From Deltaproteobacteria bacterium (GTDB lineage Bacteria; Lernaellota; Lernaellaia; JACKCT01): DNA of 64,000 nt. The DNA lies in assembly GCA_027493875.1 (NCBI GenBank), contig JAOSJX010000022.1, positions 124,001 to 188,000 of the forward strand, read 5' to 3'. Below the pieces are notes generated by a model. That model ran no database searches. It was not told the origin of the DNA and saw nothing but the letters and a program-made list of their open reading frames with translations. A program made the position numbers and the translations under genes. Of the stretch, positions 8,800 through 19,097 are shown in pieces (within the stretch, counting starts at the first letter, position 1; each line of letters starts with the position of its first letter).

Positions 8800-10869
8800 T
8801 CACCGGATTGTCACCCGCCGGATCGCCGCCCACGCCGCTTTCCCGGCGCTTTTGATGTCGGCCACCGCCTGCGCCATCGAGGGGTCCACCGCCACGGCGC
8901 GCGCATACCATTCCTCGGCTTCGGCCAGGTTATTTTTCGTCCGCGCGATCTCGCCGAGATACAGATAGGCCGGCGCGTATTTCGGACGCGCCTCGATGAC
9001 CTTGCGCAACTGCGCTCGGCGCGCGGATGGCCTCCGAGGTAGAGGCTCTCGGCGAATTTGATTTGAATCGCGCCGTCATCCTTGCCGATCAAACGAAGCG
9101 CCTCCGCATAGCGGTCCGCGGCTTCCACAAAATGTTTGCCGGCGAAATACACGTTGCCGAGATTGATCTCGGCCTGCGTCTGAAAGTCGATCGCATCCTG
9201 GCGGTACGGCACGCGTTCAATGGACGTGACGCGCCCGCGGTCGTCGCGGTCCACGCGTTGGCCGTGCGTGCGCGCCGGGCGCGTCATCCAATCCGGGTCC
9301 GTGTACTTGTAGTCCCAATATTTGAGCGCGATCGTCTTCGACGGTTCCGTCACCATCTTGAACATCGTGCCCGCCGGTTCGAACAACACGCCGCGGATCG
9401 GCGGGATGTGCGGCATCGTGTTGAAAAAAAGCGGCCTGTTCGTTTTGCGGCTCGCGTTAAAAACAAACGCGACGGCCTCGACGAGCGGAACGTCGCCGCG
9501 TTCCGGTTCGAGGTCCAGCCCATACACGCGGCGCACGTATTCGCGGTACCAACCTTTAACGACGAACGCCTCCCAGATCACCGTGACGTCGCGGCGGTAG
9601 TCTTCGACCCCCTGAAGGTACGCGATGATCGAGCTCGCGGAGTCGGAACGCACGACGTAAATCGCGTTTTCGTCCAGGTTGCGCATCAAATTCTTCCCGT
9701 AGTCCACGGGGAGCACGTCGTGCCGCCGGTCGAGCAGCGGAAAGTTGATCCAAAGCTGCGGCACCACGACGGCCGCGGCGAGGCCGCCCGCCGCCACCCG
9801 CCGAACGGCACCCTCGCGGAGCGCGCTCAAAACGGCGTCCAGGCCCATCCCGGCAATCACCGCCAGCGGAACGTAGGACGCGATGAGCCACATGTCATAT
9901 TCGCCGCCTTTGACGTACACGACGGCGAGCAGCGCCGTGGGCAGCGCCGCGAGCAGCAGGCCCGCCAACGCGCGCCGCCGGCGTCGCATCGCCCAGAGGC
10001 CCAGCGGAAGCAGAACGACGCCGAGCACGAAAAACTGAAGGAAGTATTCGCGGCCGACGGAAAAGAACCGCTCCCACGACCATAAGAAATTCGCCTGATT
10101 GCCGACAAAGGTTCCCATCGTGACGTGATGAATGAAGCCGCGAACGGACAGCACGTCGCCCATCACGAGATAGGGATCGCGCATCGACAGCAGCGGCAAA
10201 ATCAAGAACGGCAAGGCGCCGCTCGCCGCGAACGCGGCGAAACCTGTCACGACGGACTTCGCACCGCTTATCCGGAACGCAAGCAGCGCGGCGTAAAGAT
10301 AAAGCGGCGTGTTCGCGGCGGTCATCGGATGCACGCCGAACGAGAGGCCATACACGACGGACGCGGCGAAAAACGCGCGCGACGAGCGGCGCGCGTCGGG
10401 ATTCGATTCGTCGGCCAAGGGTCCGGCGAACAGAAAATAGAGCATCAGCGCGACGAAGAGCGCGTGCGGCGCGTAGACTTCCGCGTTCGTCGCCTGCGAC
10501 CAAAGCGAATAGGAGAACGCAAGCGCCAGTCCCGCGGCCAATGCCGCGAGGGCGCTTCCGCCGAGCCGGCGGATCGACAGCGCCGTGACGCCGCACGCCG
10601 CCGCCGCGAAAACGGCGGAGAACATGTGCACCGAATACGCGAAGCCGATGAGCGGCGCGAGCCACGTGAACGGCCAGGCGAGAATGAGGTAGACGGGAAA
10701 GCCCGGTTGGAACGGCACGCCCAGGCAATGCAGCACCGTTTGAAAAATGCCCGCGTCCTGCCAGAAGACGGTGTGCCCGGCGGTGAACGCGTAAAGGGCC
10801 AGCGCCGGCAGCGCGACCAGAGCGAAGAGTCTTCGATCCGCCCGCGCCGCCGGCGGCGGCGCCCGTCAC
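8800..10869 (-). CDS. DUF2723 membrane protein with TPR C-terminus (GT-C/PMT-like)
   Basis: The protein is about 690 aa. The N-terminal DUF2723 signature reads AGHTVFWQDAGIFQTVLHCL then GVPFQPGFPVY, followed by many membrane segments (residues 40-330), as in protein O-mannosyltransferase-like GT-C enzymes. A soluble C-terminal region ends in TPR helices (EINLGNVYFAGKHFVEAADR; YAPAYLYLGEIARTKNNLAE). The likely start is GTG 10869, whose GTGA overlaps the TGA of the upstream GH92 mannosidase gene, so the pair is translationally coupled. Frames change near 10850 and near 9030. Family knowledge suggests transfer of sugar from a lipid carrier to periplasmic substrates; pairing with a mannosidase points to mannose, by inference. 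Confidence 0.7.
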
Positions 10870-13265
10870 GGGCGCCCCCAGTTCGAGGGATCGGGGCCCA
10901 TAACGAAATCGAGCGTGCCGCCCGCCGCGAGATCCGCATGATGCACCCACGGCACGTCGAGCGGGTCGCCGTTCAGCGACGCTTCCTGAATGTAAATGTT
11001 TTCCGGTGACGCGTTTTCCGCCGTGATGACGAGCGTGTTGTCTCCCATTTTCACCGTCGCCTTCGTGAAAATCGGGCTGCCGATCTGATACACGTCGGTG
11101 CACGGCGCCACGGGATAGAGGCCGAGCGCGGCGAAGACGTACCACGCGGAGAGCGTCCCGCCGTCGTCGTTGCCGTAGATCCCGTCCGGGCCGGTACCAT
11201 AGTGCGCGTCCATCGCCCAACGCACCCATTTCTGCGTCAGATCGGGACGGCCCGCTTCGTTGAAAAGAAACGGCGCGTGAATATCGGGTTCGTTGCCGTG
11301 GTAGTACCAGAGGTCCGGCAGGCCGGGCTGGTGAACGTCTTCGCCGCCCTCGAAAAACTGTTCGAGTTCCGCAATGAAATCGACTTCGCCTCCGAAGAGA
11401 TCAATGAGGCCGGGGACGTCGTGCGGCACGAACCAACGCCAGTGGCGCGCATTGCCTTCCACGTACTCGTCGTACCAGAGCCACCAGTCGAAAAACCCGA
11501 GCGCGGGGTCGAAAGCGCCGAGTTCGTCGCGCGCGCGGAAAAAGCCGGTCGCGGAGTCCCAGAGATTCGCATAGTTTCCCGCGCGTTCGTCGAACAGGTC
11601 GCGATCCGCGTCCTCGCCGAGTTCGTCGGCGATGCGCGCGAGGCAGAAATCGTCGTAGGCGTATTCCAATGTTTTCGACACCGATCCGCTCGTCGTGTCG
11701 CGCGCGACGTAGCCGAGGGTGGTCCAATCGTCGAGGCCGCTGCGTCCGCCGTAGGGAACGGGGCCGACCGCGTGCGCGCGCAGCCCTTCGTACGCCTCGG
11801 CGAGGTCGAAGCCTCCCACGCCTTTCGCCACGGCGTCGCCGACGACGCTGTCGCTGTGCGTTCCGATCATGCTGCCCGTATCGCCGAGCCCTTGCGCCCA
11901 GCGAGGATACGCGCCGCCCTGGTCGACCATTTTCATCATCGAGATCACGAGGTCCCGCGCGATCGTCGGACGCAAAAAGACCATCGCCGGATGCAGCGTG
12001 CGGAACGTGTCCCAGATCGAGAGATCGGTGTAGTACGTGAACGTGTCCGCCGTGTGCTCGGCGCGGTCGAAGCCGACGTACAGGCCGCCCTCTTCGGTGA
12101 ATGACGTCGGCAGCATGTAGAGGTGGTAGAGGGCTGAATAGAAAATCGTGCGCTGTTCGGCCGTGCCGCCTTCCACGAGAACGTCGGAAAGAAAACCGCG
12201 CCAGACGTTTTCCGCCTGCGTGACGACGGCGTCGAAGTCCCAATCCGTGATTTGCGCGTCGAGGTTGGCGCGCGCCTGGGCGACACTCGCCACGGAGATG
12301 CCGACCTTCGCGAGCACCGTCTGCTTCGCCGGCGCGAAGCCGACGTAGGCGCCGATGTCCGTGCCGGTCTCATTCGTGCCGCTCGGCGCGCGCGACGACC
12401 CGCTGAAGGTTCCGTAGTCTTCGAAATCCTCGGAGAACCGCGCGACGAAATACACCGGCATGCCGCCGTAGCGGCCGGTGAAACTTCCGTCCTGGTAGGT
12501 GAACCCGTACACCTCGCGCTGCGCGGGATCGACCGTGACTTCGCCGTCCGTACTCGTGCCGGGAACGTTCGCGTAACTGACGTCGACGACGACGTAGGGC
12601 GGATCGTCCTTCGCCGGAAACGTCCAGCGGTGAAAGCCCGCGTTCATCGTGGACGTCAACTCCACGTCGATCGCGAAACGGTCGAGCGTGACGCGGTAGT
12701 AGCCCACGCGCGCCTCCTCCGTCTCGTGGCGGAACGGCGAACGGTAACCCGCGTCGGTGACGCGCTGGTCGGAAATACCGAGCACCGGCATCAGGTTAAT
12801 GTTCGCCAGATCGGTGGCGCCGATGCCGGGCAGGTGCGTATGCGAAATGCCGCGGATGGTGTTGTCCGGGTAGTAGTAACCGCCGGCGTGCATCTTGTCC
12901 CACGCGAAACCGCCGAGAGAGGTATCGGGCGAAAGCTTCACGGGCGCGTTCGGCAGGATCGGGCCGGGAATCAGCGCGCCCATGCCGTAGCCGAGGCCGC
13001 CGGTGCCGATGAACGGATCGACCCACTCGAGCGGATTGTCCACGGGGTCGAGATCGTCGTCCAGCTCCGTATCGTCGTCCGCGTCGTCGTCGGTTTGATC
13101 GTCGTCGGGGACCGTGTCGTCGTCTTCGGCGTCGTCATCCGGCGCCGTATCGTCGTCGGCTTCCGCGTCGTCGTTGTCGTCGTCATCGTCGCCACAGCCG
13201 CATCCGACGGGCGCGAGCATCAACGCGATCAACAGCGTAACGAAGAGCGTCAGGTTCTTTTTCAT
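10866..13265 (-). CDS. GH92 family alpha-mannosidase, Asp-rich lipoprotein
   Basis: Intact, 799 aa. The lipobox LAPVGC is followed by GCGDDDDD and an Asp-rich spacer to about residue 75. The GH92 body carries the family landmarks: VDPFIGTGG, RGISHTHLPGIGATD, LWYYHGNEPDIHAPFLF and YGNDDGGTLSAWYVFAALGL. GH92 enzymes are Ca-dependent exo-alpha-mannosidases (mostly alpha-1,2) that invert the anomer. The location is probably the outer membrane, facing outward if the acidic spacer acts as a surface-export signal (inferred by analogy with Bacteroidota). It is followed by the overlapping DUF2723 transferase gene and preceded 14 bp upstream by a ceramidase-like lipoprotein gene. The substrate could be host or fungal mannans, or the cell's own mannosylated proteins. 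Confidence 0.93.
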   Translation of the reverse strand: MKKNLTLFVTLLIALMLAPVGCGCGDDDDDNDDAEADDDTAPDDDAEDDDTVPDDDQTDDDADDDTELDDDLDPVDNPLEWVDPFIGTGGLGYGMGALIPGPILPNAPVKLSPDTSLGGFAWDKMHAGGYYYPDNTIRGISHTHLPGIGATDLANINLMPVLGISDQRVTDAGYRSPFRHETEEARVGYYRVTLDRFAIDVELTSTMNAGFHRWTFPAKDDPPYVVVDVSYANVPGTSTDGEVTVDPAQREVYGFTYQDGSFTGRYGGMPVYFVARFSEDFEDYGTFSGSSRAPSGTNETGTDIGAYVGFAPAKQTVLAKVGISVASVAQARANLDAQITDWDFDAVVTQAENVWRGFLSDVLVEGGTAEQRTIFYSALYHLYMLPTSFTEEGGLYVGFDRAEHTADTFTYYTDLSIWDTFRTLHPAMVFLRPTIARDLVISMMKMVDQGGAYPRWAQGLGDTGSMIGTHSDSVVGDAVAKGVGGFDLAEAYEGLRAHAVGPVPYGGRSGLDDWTTLGYVARDTTSGSVSKTLEYAYDDFCLARIADELGEDADRDLFDERAGNYANLWDSATGFFRARDELGAFDPALGFFDWWLWYDEYVEGNARHWRWFVPHDVPGLIDLFGGEVDFIAELEQFFEGGEDVHQPGLPDLWYYHGNEPDIHAPFLFNEAGRPDLTQKWVRWAMDAHYGTGPDGIYGNDDGGTLSAWYVFAALGLYPVAPCTDVYQIGSPIFTKATVKMGDNTLVITAENASPENIYIQEASLNGDPLDVPWVHHADLAAGGTLDFVMGPDPSNWGRP

Positions 13266-13278
13266 CGTCGTCCTCGAA

Positions 13279-15796
13279 TCAATCGGGAAAGGCCACTGGA
13301 CCGGCGCCTTCGCCGTTCGTATTACCGAAACGATCCGCGAGGCCTCCGGCGGCGACGCTCACGGAATGCGCCCCGGCCTGCGTCTTCGTGAAGTTCGCTT
13401 CGAAGACGCCCGCGCCGACGTACGTCAGCGTCACCGGCTCCGGCGTTCCCCCGTCCACGTTAACCGTTGCGCTCGCCGTTCCGCCGTCCACCGGCGACGG
13501 ATCGCCGATCGGCGTGTTCGGATCGCGGACACGATACCCGGCCTCGTTCGGCGGCAACAGCCCCTGGAACGATATACGATAACTCCCTCCGCCAAGATCA
13601 TCCACCGTCAGATCCGCGACGATCACGTCGTCCGACGGCTCGATCGTGAACGAGTCCGAATAAAGCTCATACGGCTCGGCCGCGCTTCCGTTCCAGTTTG
13701 TTCCCATGATGTGCAGCCGGTATGTTCCCGTGAGCACGCGCGCGGTGGTTTCCCACGAGAACGTGTAGCGATGCGACCGCGCGTGCGGGAAACGGGACGT
13801 GCCGTAGTCCGGATCGGGAACGTAGTCGAGAAAGGTTTCGAGATCGGCGTCCGTGAGCGGACGGCCTTCTTCGTTCCGCGCCGGTTCGTATCCGTCGCCG
13901 TCGAACATCTCGACAGCCACCCGGTGGTCATCGACACCGGTATACCCGCCGAACCACGCGAAACGCACGGTTTCGAACCGCTCGGACGATGCGGCCGGTT
14001 GTTCGATGACATCGCCGACGTTTCGCCCCCTCTTCGAAATCGGTGGGGCAATAGGAGTACGGCCAGGGATGATGCTGCGGCCCCGGGCCCGCGTTATCGT
14101 TGTTCTCTTGCTCCGGCGTCAGAATCTGCGCCGCGAGATCGACGTTGCGCGCCGCGATCCATTCGCCGAATTTCGGCCCCCAAAAATTCATCGTCGTTTC
14201 GTAGCCGCCCTGCAACCAATCCCATTCCATGAGCAGGTAGCCGAAATAGCCGTTGGCGTAGCCCAAGGCGAACACGTTGTCCGAGTCCCAATTGAGCGCG
14301 GTTGAAACGTTCTCGCGCCAATGTTCGGAAAGGAAGCTGGTGAGTTCGCCGGGGAACGCGCCGAGGACAAAATCGCCGAGGCGGACGACCTCGGTCTGCG
14401 TGGACTTGATGAACCACGTCCAGGGAATGACCCAGTCGCCGGACACCGCGCAACCGTAGTAGCCGTCTTGGAGCTTGGTTTCGGGGTTGTCGCAGTCGAT
14501 GATCGATCCGGCGTTTTTGAAATAATCCAGGTCGACGATGGTCGGATCGCCGCACTCAAAGGCGCCGTTGCGAAATTCGTAGTACTCGCCATTGAGCGGC
14601 CACACCATGCCGAAAGTGCCGTCCGCATAACCGATTTTTTCGCGCGAGATGCCGAGGCGGGTGTGAACGATTTCCAGGTCCAGATCCGACGCCGTCTCGA
14701 TCCCGTCGTAGACCGAGCGCAGTACCGGTCCCACGGTTTGCGCCACCCAGTCGATCGACGCCGCGTCTTCGTGTCCCGTCGCGGGTTCCGACGCGCCGAT
14801 ATCGCCGGCCGCGCCTTGCAGGAACATCACATTCATCGGCGTCTCGAACGTTCGCGCCAGGCCCACCTCGAACGCACCGGAGATGTCGGTGCTCATGAAG
14901 GTTTCTTTCAGCAGGGTTCCATGCACGCCGAATCCGACGAGCGCGACGATGGGCGATCCGTCGATTTTATCGATGCGCGCGAGGAAAAGCCGGTCGTCCT
15001 TGTGCTTGCCCGGCCCGTTGGCGCAGCGGCGGTCGCGGCTCCACAGATCGTCCGGGTCAAAGGGATCGACGATCGTCGCGCCGAATTTCGCCGGCTCGAG
15101 CGCGTCCATGCTCGCGGCAATCACCTCCGCGATCGCATCCGCTTCTCTGTTCGAGATCTCGTCGTCGTACGTATCGAAGCCCGCCGGGCCGAAGGGCATG
15201 GGGATCGGCAGGAAGTGCGCGGGTCCGGAGTGCGTGTGCGTCGCTTGAAGAACAAGATGGTGCGAGAGGTTCACGCCGGACTTCGCGCAGACGCGATCCA
15301 CCACCTTCGCATGAAGCACGTCGGAAACGAGCGCGGCGTCGACGCGGACAAACACCACGCGATGCGCGCCGTTGTCGAGCGTGATGGCTTTTGCCGTCGG
15401 TTTGTCGATATAACCGGTCGAGCCGCCGAGAAGAACGGCGAAGGGATGCTTCGGGCCGGAGCGGCCTCCGTGACCGCCCATGCTGATGCCGATCGGCGCA
15501 TACATCGGCCCCGCGGCGAACCCGGCCGACAGCGCGGTTTTTGCGCCTCCTCCCGGAGCGACGCATTCGACGGGATTCGTATCGTCGTCACCGGCGTCGT
15601 CGTCCGCGTCGTCATCAGCGTCGTCATCCGCGAGATCGTCGTCGGTCGCTGAATCGTCATCCGTCGCATCGTCGTCGGGCGACGCGTCGTCGTCCGCTTC
15701 CGCGTCGCTGCCGGAATCATCGTCGTCGCCGCATCCGCAGCCAAGCGGCACGAGTACGACGATGAGGAAAAGCCCTAGAAAAGCGGTGAGGCGCAA
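13279..15796 (-). CDS. Ceramidase-like Asp-rich lipoprotein
   Basis: TTG 15796 is chosen as the start because GGAGGAGTAACC precedes it and the lipoprotein signal (LIVVLVPLGC) begins at once. The mature N-terminus is CGCGDDDDSGSDAEADDDAS, then about 50 more acidic residues. The hydrolase region resembles neutral ceramidase N-terminal domains: PIGISMGGHGG and the metal-type motif VLQATHTHSGPAHFLP near residue 150, with ALVGFGVHGT and GAAGDIGASEP further on. After a frame change near 14020 the C-terminal third is a beta-sandwich typical of the ceramidase C-terminal domain (RYTFSWETTARVLTGTYRLH). It is about 839 aa in all and lies directly downstream of the GDPD gene. Amide-lipid hydrolysis is inferred from family. 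Confidence 0.68.
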
Positions 15797-15798
15797 GG

Positions 15799-16797
15799 TT
15801 ACTCCTCCGCGCACAGGCTGTCGCGATACTCGACAAGCGACTCGATGAGGTCCGTTTGAATGATTTGCACGCCCATCTCCATCATCTGGTACCAAGCCTC
15901 CTTGTACCCCAAAGCCGCGAGGATATCGCGTACCCCGAGGGCGTCCATGGAAATGGTCGCCCCCGTCGTTTGGATCAACGCGATATTCGGCGCGGTTAAT
16001 CCGCCGTCCGATAGTTCGATGTGCTCGGGATCAGGATCGAAGAAGTCGATGATGGCCTGCGTCTCGGAGACGGAGGCTGTGGGCGGTTGAATGCGGACAT
16101 CGGCCGACGTCGCGCGAACGTCATTGAGCTTGTTCCAGTTGCTCGAATAAACGAAGCAGTCTTCCTCCATGCCCATGTCGATCACGACCTCGATGGCGCC
16201 GGCGGCCAAATCCGTTTTCATATCGAGATAGGCCTGACCGCCGTGGTCGCGGACAACTTCCAACGCCTCCTCAAAGGTCGGCACGCGCAGGTCGGGATAC
16301 GCCCCGCCGTACATCCAGTCCGTCACGGTCAGCGCCTTGATCTCCGCGAGGGTCATGTCCGAAACGAGCCCGGTGCCGTCGGTAGTGCGATCCACGGTGT
16401 CGTCATGCATGATGACATACTCACCGTCCGCCGTGTCGCGCACGTCCATCTCCACAATGTCGGCGCCGCGCTCGAACGCATCTTCATACGACGGGATCGT
16501 ATTTTCGGGCGCGTGCAGCGATCCGCCGCGATGCGCGGCAAGCAGGACGTCGGGAAATAGCGGAATGCATTCGCCGGTGTCGTCGTCATCCGTATCGTCA
16601 TCGGCATCGTCGTCGACGGCGTCATCGTCCACGGAGTCGTCATCCGCCACCGTATCGTCATCCGCCGCATCGTCGTCGGGCGACGCGTCGTCATCCGCTT
16701 CCGCGTCGCCGCCGGAATCGTCGTCGTCGCCGCCGCCGCAGCCAAGCGGCGGCAACGCCGCGATAAAGATGACGAATGAAAGTGCAATGAGACGCAC
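15799..16797 (-). CDS. Glycerophosphodiester phosphodiesterase, Asp-rich lipoprotein
   Basis: Intact, 332 aa. The start GTG 16797 has a GGGAGGG ribosome site. The lipobox ALPPLGC leads to GGGDDDDSGG and an Asp-rich spacer to about residue 70. The GDPD (TIM-barrel) motifs are clear: LLAAHRGGSLHAPENTIPSY (HR and EN), ADIVEMDVRDTADGEYVIMH (ExD) and HDDTVDRTTDGTG. The enzyme cleaves glycerophosphodiesters from phospholipid turnover into sn-glycerol-3-phosphate and an alcohol; some relatives act on sphingolipids as phospholipase D. Its stop lies 2 bp from the start of the ceramidase-like lipoprotein gene, which suggests joint lipid scavenging. Confidence 0.92.
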   Translation of the reverse strand: MRLIALSFVIFIAALPPLGCGGGDDDDSGGDAEADDDASPDDDAADDDTVADDDSVDDDAVDDDADDDTDDDDTGECIPLFPDVLLAAHRGGSLHAPENTIPSYEDAFERGADIVEMDVRDTADGEYVIMHDDTVDRTTDGTGLVSDMTLAEIKALTVTDWMYGGAYPDLRVPTFEEALEVVRDHGGQAYLDMKTDLAAGAIEVVIDMGMEEDCFVYSSNWNKLNDVRATSADVRIQPPTASVSETQAIIDFFDPDPEHIELSDGGLTAPNIALIQTTGATISMDALGVRDILAALGYKEAWYQMMEMGVQIIQTDLIESLVEYRDSLCAEE

Positions 16798-16877
16798 ACC
16801 ACCCTCCCAAAATTCGAGGGCGCGATTATAGGCAAATCCGGGGGAAAAACACAGGAAACAAGCAGGAATCCGCCGGT

Positions 16878-17541
16878 TTACTTTATTTTCGGCGCGGCGG
16901 TCGTTACGGAAACCTCGAGGGTGGTGCCGCGATACGTTTCGTCCGCGTGCGGCGCGCTGAACGTGATCTTCACCTTCGACGCGCCCGCCGCGGCGAGGGA
17001 GAAGGACGCCGGCTCGAAGCGGTAGTAGTCCGACATTCCTCTTTTCTCGAATTCTTTTTCGGCTTTCTTGAGCAGTTCCGCCGCGCTCGCCGCCCCGTAA
17101 AGATCGCCGAGGTCCACCCGCTCGCCCGTTTTTTGCGAGTACGTCGCGCGCAGAATGACGGCGTACGGATGCGCGCCGCCGGTGAACCCCGCGTTGGAAA
17201 TTTCGACGGACATCAATTCGCGAAAGCGTGACACGACCTTCACGGACTGCTGAATCTCGTGCGGAAGCAACACGCCGTCGCCGACGTTCTTCTCTTCGCA
17301 GACGCTTTTTTGCGCTTTGGATTTCCTGCCGTCCGGGGATGAGATCGAATTGGCGGCAGTGCAGGCTGTCCACCGAATACTCGACGGAGAAAGCCTTTTT
17401 CTCAAAAACGCCGGTTCTGGTTTCAATGCGGCAATCGCCGACCTTTTTCACCCGAACTTTTTCACGAACGGCCTTACATTCGTCCGCCGACGCGGCGGAC
17501 GCCGCGAGAACCAACAGCATCGCGAGGACCGTGGCTCTCAT
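16878..17541 (-). CDS. Secreted DUF3298-family protein (one frameshift)
   Basis: A cleavable signal peptide (MRATVLAMLLVLAASAASA) precedes a Cys-containing domain and then a DUF3298/RsiV-like region: GFTGGAHPYAVILRATYSQK followed by TGERVDLGDLYG. This GGAHP...TG..v.L.dLy pattern is the family hallmark. The frame changes near 17318. In other bacteria the fold occurs in periplasmic sensors and anti-sigma factors, but there is no transmembrane segment here, so a free periplasmic protein is more likely. It starts 14 bp after the phosphoesterase stop and is probably co-transcribed with it. Role unknown. Confidence 0.6.
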
Positions 17542-17554
17542 GACGGGCGGCTCC

Positions 17555-18898
17555 CTATCGCTCCGACGGCGGCGAGAGTTCGTCCATACGTTTCAAAAGC
17601 CCGGCGTCGTTCGGCATTTTTGATCCAGGACCAAGCGATCGAGCATGAAATAGCTTGCTCCCTCGCGATAACCGACTTCCCCCTGAAGTTGCGCGATCCG
17701 TTCTTGGACGCGTTTGGCGCGTTTGTACCGGCGGTCGTCCGGACCGTACTTTTCCAGCGGATCGCCCCCGCTTCGGCGCGAAGCCGCTCGTACTGTTTCC
17801 CGTAACGTTCGAGCGCTTTGGTTTTGCGTTGGGCGAGTGTGCGGTCCTCGAACTCCCACCCGCCGCCGGCAAGGTGGACCGTGAGAAGACCCATCGTTTT
17901 ACCCTTGTTGCCGGTGCGGATGGCGAACGGCGCGCCCTTTTCCGCGCTCTGCAACGCGCGCGGCTTCAAGTCGGCGTGACTGTCGATCTGAAACTGATAA
18001 CCTTTGATCTTGGACTGAAACGTCCGCGACTCGTTCTTTTTCAAGTGCGTGACGAGGACGTACAGGTCCGCCCGGCCTTCGAGTTTTTGCCGTTCGGCCG
18101 TCGCCGCTTCCAGCGGATCCGTCAGGCGAAAGCGCCGCCCCTCGTAGGCCGGCGGATCGAGCGCTGCGGGCGCTTCCTCCGCCTCCGGGTCGCCGAACGC
18201 CGCCAGCAAACCCGCGAGTTGCTCCTTGGTTTTTTCGTCCGCGTCCTCGCTTTGCGTTTTTTCCAGGAGCTTCCCGACTTTTTTCACGAGCGCTTTCGGT
18301 TTATCCGACACGCGCGCGCGATGGTCTTCGCGCCAAACGTCGGCGGAAAAATCCGCGTTGGCCGTCACGCCCGCGAACGCCGCCGGACCCGCAATGCCCA
18401 CGAAAGCCACGCGGACCCCGTTCCCGTTCGTCACAATGCGGCTCGTCTCGAAAATCGGATCGCCGGTCTCGGCGTCCACCATGTTGGCGACGGTCACGGG
18501 AAGATGCGCGCCGCGCGCATACTCGATGAACGCATCCAAACCGTCTTCAAGCTCCATCTCGCCGGGAACGAACGCATCGTACGACAAACCCGCCATCGTC
18601 TCGCGGATGAAGGCGGCCCATTCCTTTTGTTTTTCGGGGGTTTCTTTGCGAAAACGCGGCGGCGGGTAAAACGTATCGCCCGCCTCGACGGCCAGCGCCC
18701 CTGCTCCTTGTGTTTGCGAAACACCGGAACGTAGTGCGCGAGGCCGCCGGTCGGGTGGCCCGGGCAGCCGCACGGCGCGATCTCGCCCCAGCGGTCATGG
18801 TGAATGAGAATCGCGACGTCTTTTTCCGGCGGCTTCGTACACGCCACAAGAATAAAGACGGCGATCAGCCCGCCCAATTGAATGAAACGCCGTTTCAC
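17555..18898 (-). CDS. UshA/5'-nucleotidase-like phosphoesterase lipoprotein with CGC motif (three frameshifts)
   Basis: The lipobox FILVAC is followed by TKPPEKDVAILIHHDRWGEI and APCGCPGHPTGGLAHYVPVF. The PCGC...GGL signature marks a family of calcineurin-like exported phosphatases often found near multihaem cytochromes. The rest resembles UshA-type proteins (AVEAGDTFYPP, YDAFVPGEMELEDG, VANMVDAETGDPIF), then a Lys/Glu-rich coiled region. Frames change near 18712, 17765 and 17620; the end at 17555 is preferred because it leaves a normal 13-bp gap to the next gene. GTG 18898 is the likely start (ATG 18925 is possible). It is divergent from nrfHA and shares its control region. Confidence 0.62.
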
Positions 18899-18986
18899 GA
18901 AACGCCCCCGGAAATCGGCGCCCATTGTGAAACGCGCTCCAAGGCCGGTCAATGGGGCGCGCGATGACAAAACGCTGATACTTTCT

Positions 18987-19000
18987 TTGACGCAAATCAA
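18987..19000. promoter_or_regulatory. DNR/FNR-type binding site upstream of nrfHA
   Basis: TTGACGCAAATCAA fits the FNR-family half sites TTGAC/T-N4-ATCAA exactly, and the TTGAC form is typical of DNR/NnrR nitric-oxide-responsive regulators. It lies 98 bp before the nrfH start, in the region shared with the divergent phosphoesterase gene. This is a regulator match by eye only; the regulator is not in the window. Confidence 0.6.
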
Positions 19001-19097
19001 AGAGCGAAAAGCGTTGGCGGCTCACGATGTTCAAAAAACGGGGTTGAAACGCCGGACGGCCATGACCATGATGCGAGACCAACGGAGACGGAAAGCC

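Noticed and set aside
9027..10085. A long plus-strand open frame inside the DUF2723 gene
   Set aside because: Its product is Arg/His/Val-rich low-complexity sequence of the antisense-shadow type; the minus strand encodes a recognisable protein.
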